Shown here: in pieces, positions 26,389 through 36,465 of the stretch
How positions within the stretch are numbered: position 1 is the stretch's first letter
How the letters are laid out: the number at the start of each line of letters is the position of its first letter
Assembly (NCBI RefSeq): GCF_000425165.1
Contig: NZ_AULG01000016.1
Location: 88,801-152,800 of the forward strand
Origin: Photobacterium halotolerans DSM 18316
GTDB lineage: Bacteria > Pseudomonadota > Gammaproteobacteria > Enterobacterales > Vibrionaceae
Length of the DNA: 64,000 nt
Direction of reading: 5' to 3'
Translations under genes and position numbers: made by a program
Notes under the pieces: generated by a model
Databases searched by the model: none
What the model saw: the letters and a program-made list of their open reading frames with translations, nothing else
Told to the model about the DNA's origin: nothing

Positions 26389-27771
26389 TCAGCCCAGTAA
26401 AAACAGGCTACCAAGGCCGAGAAAGGTAAAAAAGCCCACCACATCAGTGACTGTAGTGAGTATGACTGACCCGGACAGGGCCGGATCAATCTCGTATTTA
26501 TCCAGGATCACCGGAATCACGACACCGGCAATTGCCGCAACCACAATATTAATGGTGATAGCAGCGGCGATCACCCCGCCAATCGCTATACTGCTGAACC
26601 AGACAGCCGCTACAATCGCGATAACCACCGCCCAGAGCACGCCGTTCAGGCAGGCGACCAGCAACTCTTTCTTGGCCAGTGACCACACGTTACCAAAGGT
26701 GATCTGTCCCATCGCCAGACCACGAATAATCAGGGTCAGGGTCTGACTGCCGGCTATGCCCCCCATTGACGCCACCACAGGCATCAGGACCGCCAGTGCC
26801 ACCACCTGGCTGAGCGTGGCTTCAAACAACCCGATGGTCCAGGACGCCAGAAATGCGGTCAGCAAATTAATACCCAGCCACAAGGCGCGGCGTTTGGCAC
26901 TGAGCCAGACGGGAGCAAACAGGTCGGTGTCTTCATCCAGACCTGCCCGCGCCATCAGCCTGGCTTCATAGGTTTCCCGGGTAATTTCCATCGCCAGCCG
27001 CAGTGTGGCGCGCCCGACAAAGCGGCCGGAATCATCCACCACAGCCATCGCCGCCTGATCCGAGTGTTCAAGACGCTCTGCAGCATCATAAACGTCCATC
27101 TCCGCTTTCAGGGGAGACGCAATGTCATCTTCCAGACTGTCGACCCTGACCTGACCATCGGCCGCCAGCAGGACAGGCAATGACACCTCACCTCTGTAAT
27201 GTCCCTTTTTATCAACAATATAGACGCGATCCAGCATAGGATGATCGGCGCGTCGCACCGCACGCAAGGCTTCAAAAACACGGGTATTCGGCGTTAACAT
27301 CACCAGGCTGTGATCCACATAACGGCCGATCTGTTCTTCGTCATACTGCTGGCTCTGTTCATACCAGGACTTCTGATCCTGGCTCATCTTCGCCAGTGCG
27401 AAGTCTACCAGCTTATCTGACAGACTCTGTGACAGCTCAATCAGATCTTCAGCGTCCAGCCCGTGTAGCATAGCGCGCAGATCCGGCATACTGAGATTGT
27501 CGATCAGCACGCCCCGCGCATCGGAGCGCATGGCAACCAGAACTTCTACCCGCTCTTCCGGAGCAACCGTCTGCCAGAGAGCCAGACGTTCATCAATAGG
27601 CAAAGATTCCAGCAGTAAGCCCAGCTCTGACGTTTCCAGCACTTCCGAGGCTTCAGAGAATACCCTTTCCTGCTCTTCGTCATGAACCCGGTTAAGATCT
27701 TCAACCCACTGACTGAGTTCCTGTTGTGGCAGAAGATCTTTCACCGCTGCTTTGTCTTGTTCTTCATTCAT
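26389..27771 (-). CDS. mgtE: magnesium transporter MgtE
   Basis: A 460-residue Mg2+ channel. The layout is an N-terminal MgtE_N domain, two CBS domains (about residues 140-260, for example VYIVDKKGHYRGEVSL and AAMAVVDDSGRFVGR) that sense Mg2+, and five C-terminal helices with the conserved PVVASMGGIAGSQTLTL. It lies 17 bases after the mscS gene in the leftward run with zntB, which points to a common role in divalent-ion and osmotic balance. Confidence 0.94.
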   Translation of the reverse strand: MNEEQDKAAVKDLLPQQELSQWVEDLNRVHDEEQERVFSEASEVLETSELGLLLESLPIDERLALWQTVAPEERVEVLVAMRSDARGVLIDNLSMPDLRAMLHGLDAEDLIELSQSLSDKLVDFALAKMSQDQKSWYEQSQQYDEEQIGRYVDHSLVMLTPNTRVFEALRAVRRADHPMLDRVYIVDKKGHYRGEVSLPVLLAADGQVRVDSLEDDIASPLKAEMDVYDAAERLEHSDQAAMAVVDDSGRFVGRATLRLAMEITRETYEARLMARAGLDEDTDLFAPVWLSAKRRALWLGINLLTAFLASWTIGLFEATLSQVVALAVLMPVVASMGGIAGSQTLTLIIRGLAMGQITFGNVWSLAKKELLVACLNGVLWAVVIAIVAAVWFSSIAIGGVIAAAITINIVVAAIAGVVIPVILDKYEIDPALSGSVILTTVTDVVGFFTFLGLGSLFLLG

Positions 27772-27788
27772 AGTTTTTCTTACATTAT

Positions 27789-28373
27789 TTACTGCTGCGT
27801 GCTTGCCTGTGGTGTATCAACCGCCTCAGGCTGCTCATTATCCGGCTTAGGATTCACCACAACCTGGGTCAGTTTAATCACGGGTTTTTGCAAAATGATG
27901 TTATTGGGATAGGTGACCAGGCTGCCATCGGTGCGCTCAATAATCACATGAAACATGGTGATATCCTTGATCACACCACTGATATCGTCGTCTTTATCCA
28001 CCACTTTGACCCGATCGCCAATACGGTACGGAAACACAAAAAAGATCAGCACACTCGCCGTCACGTTGCTCAGCATGGACCATTGTGCGAACAAGGCGAC
28101 ACCCAGCACAGCAAAGGCCGAAGAGAAAAACAGTGAAATGTCACTGTATCCCAGCCCCAGACTGATCACCGCCACGCTGAACAACACAAAAAATACCACA
28201 GACGATAAAACGCGAGAGATAAACCGCACTCTGGCTTCACTGACCATCTTGGTTTTACCCAATCTGGTCAGCCACAAGTTGATGACACGTTTAGCAATCG
28301 TATAAACAATCAGAAAAACCAGAATAATAAACAGGTTATAAGCCAACCGACTTTGTAGAATGGCTTCTATCAT
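27789..28373 (-). CDS. small MscS-family mechanosensitive channel
   Basis: A 194-residue member of the MscS family, shorter than E. coli MscS. Two or three helices are followed by the beta domain (VKVVDKDDDISGVIKDITMF, DGSLVTYPNNIILQKPVIK); the large C-terminal cage is missing and replaced by a short polar tail. Its ATG shares a base with the zntB stop (TAATG), so the two genes are coupled. It could act as an osmotic safety valve. Confidence 0.88.
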   Translation of the reverse strand: MIEAILQSRLAYNLFIILVFLIVYTIAKRVINLWLTRLGKTKMVSEARVRFISRVLSSVVFFVLFSVAVISLGLGYSDISLFFSSAFAVLGVALFAQWSMLSNVTASVLIFFVFPYRIGDRVKVVDKDDDISGVIKDITMFHVIIERTDGSLVTYPNNIILQKPVIKLTQVVVNPKPDNEQPEAVDTPQASTQQ

Positions 28374-29329
28374 TAAATGAATTTCATCCTTCTGAACAAA
28401 ATAATTTCAAACACGGTAACCGCTAATAAAGCGATACAAAACAGCCAGAATGCCGTGGAGGAATCCACGCCGGGCATGCCGCCAATATTAACGCCCAGTA
28501 AGCCGGTAAGAAAACTGATAGGCAGGAAAATAATGGAGATCATTGAGATAAGATACGTGTTTCGGTTTACCTTCTCAGACTGCACCTGACCCAGGTGCTG
28601 ATTGATAACCTGGATCTGATCAATGTAAAAGTTAATTGATTCGTTAATCCGCACCACCAGATCACGGCAGTTAAGCAACGGCATACGTAAAGCGTCCAGC
28701 CCCGCAATCTCCGATTGCAGCAAGTCATCCAGCGCATAGCGCTGGGGAGTCAGAAAGCGACGGATCTTCAGTAAGCGTTTGTTCAGGTTAGCCAGCGACT
28801 GACTGTCTGCTTCATCCTGATGTTCTGCGTAATATTCGATATCTTCTTCAATCGGGTCGAGAAAGGTTTCGATATTCCGGTTCAGTTTATCAATGATGGT
28901 TACCAGCATTGCCAGCAGGCTCGGCGGACTGTTGCCTTCTTCACACTGACGTCGCGCTTCAGCAATTGCCCGGGACGGGTATTTACGGGTCGAAATCAGG
29001 CAACCTTTGAAATAGAGAAACCGGATACTCAGCATATCGTCCGGATTATTCCCTTTATTCAGATTGATACCACGCACTATCAGAAGAAACGTGTCCTCGC
29101 CCAAAGGTTCAAAACGCGGGCGCGTATCATCCGCCAGTAACGCCGAGACTAACGACGATGGCACACCCACTCGGGACAACCACTGTTTCAGTCCGGCGGC
29201 ATCACGCTGGCAGTGATACCAGCAACCCTGCTCCAGTTGCTCGCAATCGGAGAGTGTCAGTTGACGCGGTGTATCTCCTAACTGCCAGCCGTCAATAAAC
29301 CACTCATTTACAGGTTCCGAATTGACCAT
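28373..29329 (-). CDS. zntB: ZntB/CorA-family metal transporter
   Basis: A 318-residue CorA-superfamily protein with a long cytoplasmic N-domain and two C-terminal helices. The pore motif reads GVNIGGMPG rather than the GMN of CorA, which fits the ZntB branch (zinc transport). The helix before it (TYLISMISIIFLPISFLTGL) is typical. First of the coupled zntB-mscS pair. Confidence 0.9.
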   Translation of the reverse strand: MVNSEPVNEWFIDGWQLGDTPRQLTLSDCEQLEQGCWYHCQRDAAGLKQWLSRVGVPSSLVSALLADDTRPRFEPLGEDTFLLIVRGINLNKGNNPDDMLSIRFLYFKGCLISTRKYPSRAIAEARRQCEEGNSPPSLLAMLVTIIDKLNRNIETFLDPIEEDIEYYAEHQDEADSQSLANLNKRLLKIRRFLTPQRYALDDLLQSEIAGLDALRMPLLNCRDLVVRINESINFYIDQIQVINQHLGQVQSEKVNRNTYLISMISIIFLPISFLTGLLGVNIGGMPGVDSSTAFWLFCIALLAVTVFEIILFRRMKFI

Positions 29330-29379
29330 AAAGTGCGCCTCCCGTGCGCAAAAATAAGAATGGTTAGCTCAACATCCCA

Positions 29380-30423
29380 TCAGGTGATATCGACTTCATC
29401 GCTGACTTCATCAAGAAACGATTCAATTTGCTGCTCGACTTCTGAACTTGCCCCTTTATTGAAATAGGCAAGGTGAAAAACCGCGTCCCCTTCATTGACC
29501 AAGGGCAGCATTTGCTGACCGATAACGATGCCGTCTCGGGGTGCAACCATAGTATCTTCACCATGGCCAAGCGGGGCACTGATATAGGCCAGTACCTGCC
29601 CTTTGGTTACCCGCTCACCGAGTGCCACCACACAACGTACTATTCCGTTCTGCTCAGCCCTCACCCAGCTGCTGGAGCGGGCGATAAAAGGCGATGCCTG
29701 TTCTTTTTTCCGGCTCACCCTGCGGATCATTCCCAGCATCCGCATGACACTCACTATGCCTTTCACCGCCGCGGCAATCACAAGCGGCTCAAACCGCAAC
29801 GCTTCCCCGCCTTCGTAAGTGATGACAGGAATACCGGCAGCATCAGCCACCGCCCGTAGCGAGCCATCGCGAATTGCTGCATCCAGAATCACAGGGGTGC
29901 CGAAGGCATGCGCCATTGCAGCACTTTCCTGATCCTCCAGATTCGCCCGCACCTGAGGCAGATTCCCCCGGTGAATTGCACCTGTGTGCAAATCAATAAT
30001 ATGCGTGCACTTTTTGACCACATGTTCACTGAACTGGTAAGCCATGCGGGCTGCCGTCGAGCCCCGTTCAGAGCCGGGAAAACACCGGTTGAGATCACGT
30101 CTGTCAGGTAAATAACGGGATTTATGAATAAATCCGAACACGTTCACGACAGGCACGGCCACCAGAGTACCGTGCAATTTCAACGGATCCACTTTGTTCA
30201 GCAGTTGCCTGACCGCTTCCACGCCATTGAGCTCATCACCATGAATAGCAGCGCTGACCAGCATAACGGGTCCCTGATAGCGCCCGTTCACCACATGAAC
30301 CGGAATGTGCAGTGGTGAATGGGTATACAGCTGGGCGGCTTCTAAATCGATGGTGGCAGATTGTCCTGGCGGCACTTCGGTGCCAATAAATTCGATGACT
30401 TTGTTTAATCTAGCCTTTGCCAC
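29380..30423 (-). CDS. succinylglutamate desuccinylase/aspartoacylase family zinc hydrolase
   Basis: A 347-residue M14-like metallo-hydrolase. Zinc ligands are seen in HGDELNG (H61, E64) and DLHTG (H146). The C-terminal part (about 270-330) resembles a biotinyl/lipoyl-like barrel ([18 protein letters not shown]). It overlaps rimK by 14 bases, an arrangement seen with RimK-type ligases in other marine bacteria, so it may remove or process the residues RimK adds. That role is inference. Confidence 0.87.
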   Translation of the reverse strand: MAKARLNKVIEFIGTEVPPGQSATIDLEAAQLYTHSPLHIPVHVVNGRYQGPVMLVSAAIHGDELNGVEAVRQLLNKVDPLKLHGTLVAVPVVNVFGFIHKSRYLPDRRDLNRCFPGSERGSTAARMAYQFSEHVVKKCTHIIDLHTGAIHRGNLPQVRANLEDQESAAMAHAFGTPVILDAAIRDGSLRAVADAAGIPVITYEGGEALRFEPLVIAAAVKGIVSVMRMLGMIRRVSRKKEQASPFIARSSSWVRAEQNGIVRCVVALGERVTKGQVLAYISAPLGHGEDTMVAPRDGIVIGQQMLPLVNEGDAVFHLAYFNKGASSEVEQQIESFLDEVSDEVDIT

Positions 30424-31315
30424 TGGTGCGCGTCCTCTGCGGTTTTGCGGTTGATTCTATGTATTTGATTATCATACCCGCGATATCCTTACCAGTCGCT
30501 TGTTCAATACCTTCCAAACCTGGGGAGGAGTTCACTTCCATCACCAGCGGCCCGCGCTGGGAACGCAGCAGATCCACACCGGCTACACGCAGTCCCATCA
30601 CCTTGGCGGCAAGCACTGCCGTCTTACGTTCTTCCGGCGTAATCCGGATTAACGACGCCGATCCGCCACGGTGCAGGTTAGAACGAAATTCCCCTTCGGC
30701 CCCCTGACGCTTCATTGCGGCGATCACTTTATCGCCGATCACGAAACAGCGGATATCCGCACCGCCCGCTTCTTTGATGTATTCCTGCACCATGATGTTA
30801 GCTTTCAGCCCCAGAAAGGCTTCAATCACACTTTCTGCCGCCTTACGGGTTTCAGCCAGTACCACACCTATCCCTTGCGTCCCTTCCAGCAGTTTGATCA
30901 CCACAGGTGCGCCGCCCACCATTTCAAGCAAGTCACCAATATCATCCGGCTTGCTGGCAAAGCCGGTGATCGGCATCCCGACCCCTTTGCGCGACAGCAA
31001 TTGCAGCGAACGTAATTTGTCCCGGGAGCGGGTAATAGCGACAGATTCATTGACCGGAAAAACGCCCATCATTTCAAACTGACGCAATACCGCACAGCCA
31101 TAGAAAGTCACCGAGGCGCCGATGCGCGGAATAATGGCATCAAATCCGGATAAATCCTGTCCTTTGGAGTGGATGGAAGGCTGGTCGGAATTGATGTTCA
31201 TATAGCAGCGCAACGCATCAATGACCTGCGCCTCATGCCCACGCTCACGGCAGGCTTCAATCAGACGACGGGTTGAGTACAGCTTTGAATTACGGGAAAG
31301 GATACCAATTTTCAT
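30410..31315 (-). CDS. rimK: RimK-type ATP-grasp glutamate ligase
   Basis: A 301-residue ATP-grasp ligase; RimK adds glutamates to the C-terminus of ribosomal protein S6. The start at 31315 (MKIGILSRN) is chosen over a GTG two codons upstream because GGAG then lies five bases before it. Family features: [32 protein letters not shown], and [25 protein letters not shown]. First gene of the leftward run. Confidence 0.93.
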   Translation of the reverse strand: MKIGILSRNSKLYSTRRLIEACRERGHEAQVIDALRCYMNINSDQPSIHSKGQDLSGFDAIIPRIGASVTFYGCAVLRQFEMMGVFPVNESVAITRSRDKLRSLQLLSRKGVGMPITGFASKPDDIGDLLEMVGGAPVVIKLLEGTQGIGVVLAETRKAAESVIEAFLGLKANIMVQEYIKEAGGADIRCFVIGDKVIAAMKRQGAEGEFRSNLHRGGSASLIRITPEERKTAVLAAKVMGLRVAGVDLLRSQRGPLVMEVNSSPGLEGIEQATGKDIAGMIIKYIESTAKPQRTRTSGKG

Positions 31316-31683
31316 TGTCACTCCAAAAAATGCATAAACAGGTGTTGCACGTCAGAATGGAACAACCGGGACAACGATTTTCGATGCCTACCGGGGCAGA
31401 ACAATATTGACTTACACTCAAAAAGCACTCAGGACAGAATGCCGATCTCAATCTTCTCAGTGTAGTAAAACCAACTCTCGCTCGGGTTTCTCCGCACCAG
31501 GGTTGCAAAGCTGAGGCAAGGCACACAAAATCCTTCACCTATACTGTTCTCATCGAAATGAATTGATCCCGGCTTTTATCTCATGACTATAGTGACAGAT
31601 TGATTATATTGCACAATAGCTTAGCGGTATGCGATAGCAACCAAGTATGATAAAAGCGGATGGTCCAGTACCCAGAGAAATGA
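31316..31683. other. divergent intergenic region upstream of rimK
   Basis: About 370 bases with no convincing gene or RNA. It must hold promoters for rimK (leftward) and the DUF3187 gene (rightward). I see no clear operator or hairpin. Confidence 0.5.
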
Positions 31684-32661
31684 ATGATATGCTTCCGGTA
31701 CCCGGCAGTGACAGGGAGTCTGGTCATTGGTTTGTCCATTTGGCACACTGCCTTCGCAACACCTTCGCATGAGCAGGATTTTGGTCCGCTGAAAACCTAT
31801 GCCCAATCACCTCTCCAGTCCAACAGCCTGAGCCCGCAGCTCAGGAGCGGCTTTGCGTTACCCGAAGATACGATGGAGTTTTATGCCACGGCGGCCACGG
31901 CCAGTATCTGGGCAGAAACCCCTGAGTATCGGGCTGATTACTATCAGTCTACTTTCAGTACCGGATTAATGTGGCAAGTCACAGCCGGCTGGCAACTGGA
32001 GCTGGACGCCAGTTGGCGAATTGCTCTGGACAGTCACTTAGATAACCTGACGTTTGGCTTTCATAATCTGTTCGGCATCGGCCTGAATGGCCGTGAAGAT
32101 GTGCCCAGGCACAGCTTTGATATTTCTATCCCGGAATACGGGGTGGAGTATACAGATTTCAAAGGCGAGACGCTGACACGGACGCTGACCCTGTACAGTG
32201 GCTGGCAGCTACTGGATCGCCCAAGGGAAGCGCTTTCTATCGGCGCCTCGCTGTATTACAACTATGTCGACTCCGGCCCGTTCCACAACCATAATCTGGA
32301 GCAGGCTTTACAGCTTAACTACAGCTATCATCAGGATCGCCATCGCTTTCACGCCATGTTCGGCGGGGTTTATCGCGATAATCCGGCGGCACTCATTCCT
32401 TATAACACGCTGACCTACGCCGCAGCGGCCGGCTGGCAGTATCAGTTCAATGGGCCCCACAGAGTCTTACTGGAATACCATTATTATGAAGGCGCGTCGG
32501 AAGCCGCCTCGGCACTGTCACAAGCGTCCAACGAGATTCTGGCAGGATACCGCTACCACTTTTCCACCAGCGTGCTGGAGCTGATCCTCACTGAAAATGT
32601 ATTCAATATGGATAACAGCCCGGATGTGGCGATTACCCTGGGCTATCGGCAACGCTGGTGA
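31684..32661 (+). CDS. DUF3187-like envelope protein
   Basis: A 325-residue protein with an N-terminal signal (hydrophobic to about residue 25, cut near AFA). The rest is rich in aromatic, alternating segments (TRTLTLYSGWQLL, GASLYYNYVDSG, ILAGYRYHFS) and ends LGYRQRW, suggesting an outer-membrane beta-barrel. The N-terminal pattern SPLQSNSLSPQL and the central WRIALDSHLDNLTFGFHNLF fit DUF3187. The function is unknown. Its 3' end overlaps the convergent lysR gene by 29 bases. Confidence 0.75.
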   Translation: MICFRYPAVTGSLVIGLSIWHTAFATPSHEQDFGPLKTYAQSPLQSNSLSPQLRSGFALPEDTMEFYATAATASIWAETPEYRADYYQSTFSTGLMWQVTAGWQLELDASWRIALDSHLDNLTFGFHNLFGIGLNGREDVPRHSFDISIPEYGVEYTDFKGETLTRTLTLYSGWQLLDRPREALSIGASLYYNYVDSGPFHNHNLEQALQLNYSYHQDRHRFHAMFGGVYRDNPAALIPYNTLTYAAAAGWQYQFNGPHRVLLEYHYYEGASEAASALSQASNEILAGYRYHFSTSVLELILTENVFNMDNSPDVAITLGYRQRW

Positions 32662-33544
32662 TCACCTCAAAGCGCTCAATCAAAAAATCAATAAACAGAC
32701 GAAGCCGGTTCGGGATCAGTTCCCGCTGCGGGTAAACAAAGCTGATCGGCACAACCGGCGACACCCAGCCTGGCAGTATCTGTATCAGTTCACCACGCTC
32801 AATGTGCTCCCGACAGATAAATTCCGGCAACATAGCGATCCCCAGGCCATCCAGACACGCTGACACTGCCGAGGTGATGGTATTGACCCTGAAACGGTAC
32901 GGCAATTCAATCTGCACCTGCTGTCCGTCTTTTTCCAGCGCCCAATGCGGTATCTTCACGGCATTATAGATTTTGATCTGATGGTGAGGCGCAGCCAAAT
33001 CCGCCGGCGACTCAATGTTTCCGTTCAGCGCGAGATAGTCAGGGCTGGCAACGAGGATCCGCCGCGACGAATGAAACGGTCTTGCCACCATACCGGAATC
33101 GTTAATGTCGCCCACCCGCACATGCAGATCGATCCCTTCAGCAATCAGATCAACTTCCCGGTTACTCAATTCAAGGTGCAGGCTGACATGCGGATACTGT
33201 TTCAAAAACGCGTTGATGCTCTTGCCAAACACTTTCTGGCCGACCTCAACAGGCATCACCACATTCAGCCTGCCTCTGATCAAATCCTGATTTGCCGTCA
33301 CTTCAAGCTCAGCCTGGCTCGCAATTTCGACCACCTGACGGCACGACTGATAAAACGCTTCCCCTTCATGGGTCAGCACCAGATTGCGGGTGCTGCGGGT
33401 AAGCAGGCGCACCGCCAGATCTTTCTCCAAATCCGCTATTTTCCTGCTGATTGTCGATTTCGTAATGTCCATCGCCTCAGCGGCCTGCGTAAAACTCCCG
33501 CATTCGACCACCTGAGCGAACATCACCATTGCATTTAAATCCAT
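32633..33544 (-). CDS. LysR-family regulator divergent from emrAB
   Basis: A 303-residue LysR-type regulator with an N-terminal winged helix (ECGSFTQAAEAMDITKSTISRKIADLEKDL) and a ligand-binding domain of the aaeR/DmlR-like group. The start at 33544 (MDLNAMVMFAQ) is the family norm; a second ATG lies four codons upstream. Being divergent from the EmrAB-type pump, it probably controls it. Confidence 0.9.
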   Translation of the reverse strand: MDLNAMVMFAQVVECGSFTQAAEAMDITKSTISRKIADLEKDLAVRLLTRSTRNLVLTHEGEAFYQSCRQVVEIASQAELEVTANQDLIRGRLNVVMPVEVGQKVFGKSINAFLKQYPHVSLHLELSNREVDLIAEGIDLHVRVGDINDSGMVARPFHSSRRILVASPDYLALNGNIESPADLAAPHHQIKIYNAVKIPHWALEKDGQQVQIELPYRFRVNTITSAVSACLDGLGIAMLPEFICREHIERGELIQILPGWVSPVVPISFVYPQRELIPNRLRLFIDFLIERFEVITSVADSPG

Positions 33545-33708
33545 ACCACTACCCATTAATCAGAAAGCTGTCAGCAACAATGCGACCCGCAACATCACCA
33601 TTAGTGAAAAATCCGCAACAGTGTTTTCGATTTTTCCTATCTAATAAACCAATTCATAATTTTTTACAATTCATGCCCCAAACATAAATCACAACAATAC
33701 GAATTCTC

Positions 33709-34803
33709 ATGACCGAGCAAGCCTCAAAAACATCTTCACGCCTTCCTCTTATTGCTACGCTGACGCTGGGTCTTATCGCCGTGTCGGTGGGAGGATACTG
33801 GTACGGCTACGGCCGCTATTTTGAAACCACAGACAATGCCTATTTACAGGGTGAAATCACCAATATCAGCCCCAAAGTGGCCGGCTATATCCAGGCAACC
33901 TATGTCAGCGATAACGACAGCGTCGAAGCAGGACAACTGCTGGCCACGATTGACGATCGCGATTATCAGGCAGCACTGGAAAAAGCCAAGGCCAATCTGG
34001 TTGTAACACAAGCTGCAGTCGCCCACCTTAATGCCCAGTTTGCGCTGCAGAAAACCGTGATTCGTCAGTCCGCCAGCCAGGTCAGCTCGGCGCAGGCAGC
34101 GCTGGAACGTGCTCAGCAGCAAGACAGGCGCGCCCGTTCCCTGCTGGCAAAAAACTATTCGTCGCAAGATGAAGTCGACGATGCCAGCTCACACCTGAAA
34201 GTCACTGCCGCAGAGCTTGAAGCCGCAAAGGCCAGCCTGCAGGCGGCAAAAGATCAGCTTCTGGTACTGAACAGCCAGAAAGGTCAGGCGGAAGCTTCGG
34301 TACAGGAAGCCAGGGTGCAGGTCAAACAGGCGGAGCTCGATCTCAGTTACACCCGTATTTATGCCCCGGTTGACGGCATTGTCGGCAAACGCAGCCTGAG
34401 GATCGGACTGTATGTCCAGCCGGGCATGCCGCTGCTCAGTCTGGTGCCTGCCCGGGAAGTCTGGATTGAAGCCAATTTCAAAGAAACTCAGCTTGCCAGT
34501 ATTCATCAGGGACAACAGGTGGAATTTGAGCTGGATGCCTATCCGGGTCAGACCCTGGAAGGTGTGGTCGACAGCTTTTCTCCCGCCACCGGGGCAAAAT
34601 TTGCGTTACTGCCGCCCGAGAATGCCACGGGCAACTTCACCAAAATTGTGCAGCGGGTGCCGGTCAAAATTGTGATCCCACATCCTGAGCAACTCGCCGG
34701 TCAGCTGCTGCCGGGCCTGTCTGTGGTCGCGACCATAGATACCCGGTCACTGTCAGCACAGGGGGAAGAAACTCTGGCAAAAGCTGAGGTCGCTCATGAG
34801 TGA
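33709..34803 (+). CDS. emrA: HlyD/EmrA-family membrane fusion protein
   Basis: A 364-residue periplasmic adaptor with one N-terminal helix (about 13-30), a split lipoyl domain (TDNAYLQGEITNISPKVAGY and SYTRIYAPVDGIVGKRS) and a long coiled-coil hairpin between them. It links the inner-membrane EmrB pump to an outer-membrane channel for efflux of hydrophobic drugs. It overlaps emrB by eight bases. No TolC gene is nearby. Confidence 0.92.
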   Translation: MTEQASKTSSRLPLIATLTLGLIAVSVGGYWYGYGRYFETTDNAYLQGEITNISPKVAGYIQATYVSDNDSVEAGQLLATIDDRDYQAALEKAKANLVVTQAAVAHLNAQFALQKTVIRQSASQVSSAQAALERAQQQDRRARSLLAKNYSSQDEVDDASSHLKVTAAELEAAKASLQAAKDQLLVLNSQKGQAEASVQEARVQVKQAELDLSYTRIYAPVDGIVGKRSLRIGLYVQPGMPLLSLVPAREVWIEANFKETQLASIHQGQQVEFELDAYPGQTLEGVVDSFSPATGAKFALLPPENATGNFTKIVQRVPVKIVIPHPEQLAGQLLPGLSVVATIDTRSLSAQGEETLAKAEVAHE

Positions 34804-36379
34804 ACAGGCTCTGCCTCAGCCAAACCCTGCCCTTGATCAGCGTTCCGAGAGTGACGTCCCGTTCCGGCACTGGATTGCCCTGCTGGGCGGCATGCTGGGC
34901 GCTTTCATGGCGATCCTTGATATTCAGATCACCAACTCCTCCCTGAAAGATATTCAGGGCGCGCTGTCTGCCACCCTGGATGAAAGCTCGTGGATTTCCA
35001 CCTCGTATCTGGTGGCGGAAATGATCGCAATTCCCCTGAGCGGATGGTTATCAACGGCACTGGGGGCACGCCGCTACCTGATTGGCACCACAGTGATTTT
35101 CACTGTGTCTTCGCTGCTGTGCTCCATCGCCTGGAATATGAGCTCCATGATTACCTTTCGCGCCATGCAGGGCTTCAGTGGCGGCGCGCTGATTCCGATG
35201 GCGTTTTCACTGGTGGTCCAGCTGTTACCGGTTCATAAACGGGCCATAGGTATGGCGATGTTCGGCGTCACGGCCACGTTTGCGCCTTCTATCGGCCCGA
35301 CGCTGGGCGGCTGGCTGACAGAGCATCTGTCGTGGCATTACATTTTTTACATCAACTTGCCGCCGGCTTTACTGATGCTGGCCATGCTCCGCTATGGCCT
35401 GGATGATCAGCCAATGAATATCAGCAGCCTGAAAAATGCCGACTGGGCTGGCATCGCGACCATGGCGGTCGGTTTAGGCTGTCTGGAAGTCATGCTGGAG
35501 GAAGGAAACCGGGAAGAGTGGTTCAGTTCGCACTTTATCATAGGGTTAACCGTTATCGCCGTCCTGAGCTTAGTGGCGTTCGTTATCAATGAACTGCGGC
35601 ATCCCAGACCCCTGGTGAACCTGAGGTTGCTCAGTAATCCGCACTTTGCGATGTCAGGGCTGGCTTATCTGATCCTGGGCATGGCGTTACTGGGTTCCAT
35701 TTTTGTTCTGCCCATGTATCTGACGCAAATTCATCATTACAACGCGCTGGAGATCGGGAAAGTGCTGATGTGGATGGGGTTTCCTCAATTGCTGCTTTTC
35801 CCTCTGATCCCCAAACTGACGCAAGTTGTTAAACCCAAGTTTCTGGTGGCATTTGGTTTCATCATGTTCGGTATCAGCTGTTATGTGAATACCCACATGA
35901 ATCAGGATTTTGGCGGACAGCAGATGATACTGTCGATGTTACTGCGGGCCATTGGCAGCCCCTTTATCATTGTGCCACTGTCACTGGTCGCGATGCAGAC
36001 CATACACAAGCACCAGACACCGGATGCCTCGACCATCACCAATGTGTTACGTAATCTGGGCGGCGCTTTCAGCATCGCACTGATAGCCACCATGCTGGAC
36101 AACAAAGCGCGGGAGCATCTGGCTCACATCAAGGCCAGCTTACCCAGCGTCAGTAACGACGCGTGGCATCAACTGGCACAGCAAGCCGGGCATTACCTGC
36201 AACAGGGTACAGACCCGACAACCGCGATGCTGAAAGCCAAAGCCAGCCTGGCACAAAGCATGCAAACCGACGCCTACATCATGGCGTATAACGATGTGTT
36301 CATGATGATGACAGGCTTCCTGGTCTTTGCCGCCATTTTGGTGCTGTCTTTACCGGATGCAGAGCCGGCTAAGGGTTGA
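34796..36379 (+). CDS. emrB: DHA2-family MFS drug exporter EmrB
   Basis: A 527-residue 14-helix transporter of the DHA2 group. It has motif A-like and motif C segments (ATFAPSIGPTLGGWL) and the start of the first helix (HWIALLGGMLGAFMAILDIQI), as in EmrB. GAGG in the end of emrA serves as its ribosome site. It would drive proton-coupled drug export with EmrA. Confidence 0.93.
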   Translation: MSEQALPQPNPALDQRSESDVPFRHWIALLGGMLGAFMAILDIQITNSSLKDIQGALSATLDESSWISTSYLVAEMIAIPLSGWLSTALGARRYLIGTTVIFTVSSLLCSIAWNMSSMITFRAMQGFSGGALIPMAFSLVVQLLPVHKRAIGMAMFGVTATFAPSIGPTLGGWLTEHLSWHYIFYINLPPALLMLAMLRYGLDDQPMNISSLKNADWAGIATMAVGLGCLEVMLEEGNREEWFSSHFIIGLTVIAVLSLVAFVINELRHPRPLVNLRLLSNPHFAMSGLAYLILGMALLGSIFVLPMYLTQIHHYNALEIGKVLMWMGFPQLLLFPLIPKLTQVVKPKFLVAFGFIMFGISCYVNTHMNQDFGGQQMILSMLLRAIGSPFIIVPLSLVAMQTIHKHQTPDASTITNVLRNLGGAFSIALIATMLDNKAREHLAHIKASLPSVSNDAWHQLAQQAGHYLQQGTDPTTAMLKAKASLAQSMQTDAYIMAYNDVFMMMTGFLVFAAILVLSLPDAEPAKG

Positions 36380-36465
36380 TCCATCACAGCTGAGACAACA
36401 TGTTGGTATCATGTGCGCCTTGTCAATTTGTTCACTGACAGGGCGCTTTTCGATGAAGAAAACGA

